Assembly: GCA_937125035.1 (NCBI GenBank)
Contig: CAKZLG010000034.1
Coordinates: 1 to 45,989 of the forward strand
Direction of reading: 5' to 3'
DNA from: an uncultured Maribacter sp.
GTDB lineage: Bacteria > Bacteroidota > Bacteroidia > Flavobacteriales > Flavobacteriaceae
Length of the DNA: 45,989 nt
The translations under genes and the position numbers were made by a program. Shown one piece after another: positions 42,732-45,989 of this stretch (position 1 is its first letter; every line of letters starts with the position of its first letter). Below the pieces are notes generated by a model, which was not told the DNA's origin, did no database searches, and was given only the letters and a program-made list of their open reading frames with translations.

Positions 42732-45700
42732 TTAAAAGCTTACCTGAAGGTTGAAAGTGAACAGGCGGGTACTGGGGTAGGACATATTCTCAATTCCAGG
42801 TTGCAGGGTGCCACCGCTTACGCCCACCACTTCTGGATCAAAGTGGGGGTTCTCTGTCCATAACAATAGGTTTCTACCCGTAATGGAGAACCGGGCACTG
42901 GAGATGGGCAATTTTTCCAGCATTTTTGGGGAAAACGAATAGCCCAAGGTCACCTCCCTTAATTTGGTATAGGAGGCATCATATTTGGCGGCCTCCACAT
43001 TGTCCCTTTCATAAAAGCGATTGTTATAGGTCCTGGCATCCACGTTGGTGGTATTGGGCACGTACACGGGGTTCTGTGCGGTTCCGGTATTCAGAACACC
43101 CTCTGCCACAATGCCGTTTTCACGTCCCTCCAAGGTTTCCATCAACTGGCCCGAGGTACTACCAATGGTCTTGGTCCTAGAGACCACGATGCCCCCTTGG
43201 CGGGTATCGATCAAGAAACCAAGGTCCACGTTCTTGTATTTAAAGGTGTTTTGCACCCCAAGGGTAAAATCCGGCGCATAATCTCCCTGATAGACCAAAT
43301 CGTCCGTACGGATGGGGATGCCCTGTGAGTTGACGATCTTTTGACCAAAGAACTCGCTATTGGTATCCTCCACACGCTGAAATCCGCGCCCATAAATGGC
43401 ACTGATGGAACCTCCCTCACGTGCTTGGATAAAGGCGCCGTTACGGCTGGTAAGCGTAAAATTAACGCCCCCAAGATCCTTCACCTCACTGCGGTTGGTC
43501 GCAAAATTAAAGATGGTATTCCATTTAAAATTATTGTTGAGGACGGGCACAAAGTTCACTATGGCCTCCACCCCATAGTTGCGAACCTCCCCAGCGTTGA
43601 TCAATTGGCTGGAGTAGCCACTGGCAATATCCGTATCAATATTGATGATCTGGTTCCTTGTGGTACTATCGTAATAGGTTAGGTCAAAATTCATGCGACT
43701 TTGAAAAAACCGTAGGTCCAAGCCAAACTCATAGGAGGCGGTGATCTCTGGTTTTAGGTCGGCATTGGGTATCAGGGCAGATTCTGTTAAAATCGGGGTA
43801 GACCCGTCAAAAGGAATTTCATTTTGATAGAAGCTGAGAAGTCTGTAGGGGTCCGTATCATTCCCCACCTCTGCATACGCTGCCCTGACCTTGGCAAATG
43901 AAACCCAGCTGGGCAGGGTGAACATATCACTGGCTATGGCACTGAGCGTGGCAGATGGGTAGAAATAGGAGTTATTGTCCGTTGGCAACGTGCTAGACCA
44001 GTCATTTCTGCCCGTAACATCCAAAAAGAGCTTATCATCATAGGCAAAACGGGCAAAACCATATAGACTATTGATTCGTTTTTCAAAATTATTGGAGCCC
44101 ACCTGTACCGCTTGCCGACTATTATTGAAGGAGTACACCCCTGGATTAATGAGCTGGGGCGCCACACTTTTGGTGAAATCCTGGCCTTGACGCAAGTGGT
44201 TGCCGCCCGCTGAAACGTTCACGTTCCACTTTTCATTAAAGGTCTTGTCATAGCTCAACAGGAAATCCGTGTTGCTCTCCTCAAAGAAAATATTGTCCTC
44301 TTGGTAGGTACCAAACGGAAACCGCTGGGTACTGAAGGCCCTTTTGCGTTCCCTAAAATCACGGTAAAAGTCCCGACCAGAACGCAACAGCAATTTCCAA
44401 TTATCCGAGATATCATAGGTGAGACTTACATTCCCAAAGATGCGGTCCTTATCTTGGGCATTCGTATTCTCGAACATGGTAAAGAAAGGATTGTCATGGT
44501 AGTTGTAATTGTAGTTGAACTGGTGGCGACCTTCCAGTCCGGGCTGCCAATAGTCCCTGAGATTATTGGTGTTGAGCTGCCTACCATACCAGATGAAAAG
44601 GTACATGATACTTTCCGTACCATAACTAACGGAGGGCCTATTGCCACTATCCGTTTTAATGTAGTTCATATTGGCGTTCACCGTAAGTTTGTCCGAAAGG
44701 TTAAGGCTACCGCTGAAATTGAAGGAATTACGTTCTAGATCGGTATTGGGCAGCGTACCTTCTTGATCTAAATTTTGAAAGGATAATCTCATATTCCCAT
44801 TTTCCCCTGCCTTGGAAACCGCGATACTATTGGTCTTGGTTATGCCCGTTTGAAAGAAGTCCTTGGTATTGTCCGGATTGGACACCCAGGGGGTTGGGGT
44901 AATGGGCGCATTGCTGACAAAAATATCACCTCCCCGGGTACCATCTACCCTTGGGGAATCAAATTGGGGTATCAAAAGGCCCGTATCCATACGAGGGCCC
45001 CAACTCTCATCCACCCCATCCGCAATACCGGAACCACTCCCGTCAACGAAGGCGAACTGCTGGTTGTTTCCTTGGCCATATACATTTTGCCAGTCCGGCA
45101 ACATGAAAATATTTTCTATGGATACTCCCGTATTTACGGTAGCTCCAAGCCTTCCACTTTGTGATCTGCCTTTTTTGGTGGTGATGATGATGGCACCGTT
45201 TGCGGCACGTGCCCCGTACAAGGCGGCGGCCGCGGGGCCTTTTAGTACGTTGATGGATTCTATGTCCTGTGGATTGATCTCCGCCGCACCATTGCCATAG
45301 TCCACCTCTTGGGTGCCCGCACCGCTGGAACCCACGATCTCGTTGCTAATGGGGGTACCGTCCACTACAAAAAGTGGTGAGTTGCCATTGATGTTCAAAG
45401 AAGCATCGCCCCTAATGGACACCCTGGCCGATCCGCCAAGGCCAGAGGGGCTATTGGTAATCTGCAAGCCCGCTACTTTGCCCGATATACCGTTCAACAA
45501 ATTGGGCTCCCTTGCCTGCACCACCTCTTCATTGTCCAATTCTTGCGATGCGTAGCCCAAGGATTTCTTTTGGCGCTCTATGCCCAGGGCGGTGACCACC
45601 ACCTCATCCAATTGTTGGGAATCCGGGCTTAAACTCACGGTAAGGGGTTCCCTGTCCACTACATTGACCTCTTGGGTAACGTACCCAATGTAGGAGATCA

Positions 45701-45908
45701 AAAGAACGTGGTCATTTGAACTGAGTTCAATTTCAAAATTTCCGTCAAAATCCGTGGCCACACCATTGGCCGTGCCTTTGGCCACGACCGTGGCCCCGGG
45801 CAAGGGTACTTGGTTCTCATCCAAAACCTTCCCCCTGAAAACCTCTTGTGCTTGGCCAAAAAGACCTACCAAACACGTAAGGGCGATTAAAATCAGTGTT
45901 CTTTTCAT
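42732..45908 (-). CDS. SusC/RagA-family TonB-dependent transporter (pair 2)
   Basis: This outer-membrane transporter has 1,058 residues. ATG 45,908 is chosen because it gives a normal signal peptide (MKRTLILIALTCLVGLFGQA); an in-frame start at 45,950 would place 14 polar residues in front. A CarboxypepD_reg-like domain (about 22-95) comes first, then the SusC junction QLDEVVVTALGIERQKKSLG and the plug with SPLFVVDG and GPAAAALYGARAANGAI. The barrel ends in LFTFNLQVSF. It is the first gene of the seven-gene operon running to 34,184. The 81 bases before it up to the window end are AT-rich; no complete promoter was recognised. Confidence 0.94.
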   Translation of the reverse strand: MKRTLILIALTCLVGLFGQAQEVFRGKVLDENQVPLPGATVVAKGTANGVATDFDGNFEIELSSNDHVLLISYIGYVTQEVNVVDREPLTVSLSPDSQQLDEVVVTALGIERQKKSLGYASQELDNEEVVQAREPNLLNGISGKVAGLQITNSPSGLGGSARVSIRGDASLNINGNSPLFVVDGTPISNEIVGSSGAGTQEVDYGNGAAEINPQDIESINVLKGPAAAALYGARAANGAIIITTKKGRSQSGRLGATVNTGVSIENIFMLPDWQNVYGQGNNQQFAFVDGSGSGIADGVDESWGPRMDTGLLIPQFDSPRVDGTRGGDIFVSNAPITPTPWVSNPDNTKDFFQTGITKTNSIAVSKAGENGNMRLSFQNLDQEGTLPNTDLERNSFNFSGSLNLSDKLTVNANMNYIKTDSGNRPSVSYGTESIMYLFIWYGRQLNTNNLRDYWQPGLEGRHQFNYNYNYHDNPFFTMFENTNAQDKDRIFGNVSLTYDISDNWKLLLRSGRDFYRDFRERKRAFSTQRFPFGTYQEDNIFFEESNTDFLLSYDKTFNEKWNVNVSAGGNHLRQGQDFTKSVAPQLINPGVYSFNNSRQAVQVGSNNFEKRINSLYGFARFAYDDKLFLDVTGRNDWSSTLPTDNNSYFYPSATLSAIASDMFTLPSWVSFAKVRAAYAEVGNDTDPYRLLSFYQNEIPFDGSTPILTESALIPNADLKPEITASYEFGLDLRFFQSRMNFDLTYYDSTTRNQIINIDTDIASGYSSQLINAGEVRNYGVEAIVNFVPVLNNNFKWNTIFNFATNRSEVKDLGGVNFTLTSRNGAFIQAREGGSISAIYGRGFQRVEDTNSEFFGQKIVNSQGIPIRTDDLVYQGDYAPDFTLGVQNTFKYKNVDLGFLIDTRQGGIVVSRTKTIGSTSGQLMETLEGRENGIVAEGVLNTGTAQNPVYVPNTTNVDARTYNNRFYERDNVEAAKYDASYTKLREVTLGYSFSPKMLEKLPISSARFSITGRNLLLWTENPHFDPEVVGVSGGTLQPGIENMSYPSTRLFTFNLQVSF

Positions 45909-45989
45909 TTTTTTCGTATTTGTAAAGTTTGGTATATTATTATTCAACAAATATCATAATGAAAAGTTAAGCCCGTTACCTTTATATAT

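Noticed and set aside
1-45989. CRISPR array or complete insertion sequence
   Set aside because: No regularly spaced direct repeats and no transposase-like reading frame with terminal inverted repeats were seen.

Overview
The window comes from a marine-type member of the Bacteroidota, most likely Flavobacteriaceae. The evidence is a tmRNA whose tag reads GENNYALAA, two SusC/SusD pairs, a CTnDOT-like tyrosine recombinase, and coding sequence of moderate GC set against very AT-rich spacers. The genus cannot be fixed from the sequence.

Region 1 (1 to about 26,258) is a genomic island of about 26 kb integrated in the 3' end of ssrA (tmRNA). The left junction is the tmRNA T-arm/acceptor end (288-310). 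A 23-base near-copy lies at 26,236-26,258, and a third copy of the 14-base core lies at 26,405-26,418. Each copy is followed by its own hairpin-plus-T-run terminator. The island carries one integrase (550-1791) and no relaxase or conjugation gene. After a 1.9-kb AT-rich non-coding stretch comes a secreted CocE/S15-type hydrolase and a BAAT/acyl-CoA thioesterase-type gene broken by two in-frame stops. A TetR-type repressor gene follows; palindromes that could bind it lie upstream of the hydrolase and over its own start codon. From the repressor onward, 13 further genes run in one direction with mostly 0-26 bp gaps: a TonB-dependent receptor, three tandem COG1228-type lipoprotein amidohydrolases, an atypical Nramp-fold transporter with a 63-residue two-helix membrane protein, a PaaI-type thioesterase, an MDR oxidoreductase, an acyl-CoA ligase, a fourth amidohydrolase, a glyoxalase-like protein, an alpha-oxoamine-synthase-type PLP enzyme and a NifS-type PLP enzyme. 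A BNR-repeat secreted protein and the 3' stump of a second BNR gene close the island. My reading is import of an acyl-amide type compound, extracytoplasmic amide hydrolysis, uptake, CoA activation and PLP chemistry; the substrate is unknown.

Region 2 (about 26,450 to the window end, all minus strand) is an organophosphorus-utilisation locus outside the island. It has two units. One is a SusC/SusD pair with a secreted glycerophosphodiesterase-like/alkaline-phosphatase fusion. The other is a seven-gene, mostly overlapping operon: SusC, SusD, a lipoprotein NPP-type phosphodiesterase with chitobiase-like and PA14 domains, a secreted metallo-beta-lactamase-fold protein, a class III PLP enzyme, a purple-acid-phosphatase-like enzyme and a second alkaline-phosphatase-superfamily enzyme. 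The only cytoplasmic enzyme there, the PLP protein, resembles aminotransferase-fold lyases acting on aminoethyl phospho-compounds. This suggests an aminoethyl-phosphate or -phosphonate diester as substrate.

No CRISPR array, rRNA or complete transposon was seen.
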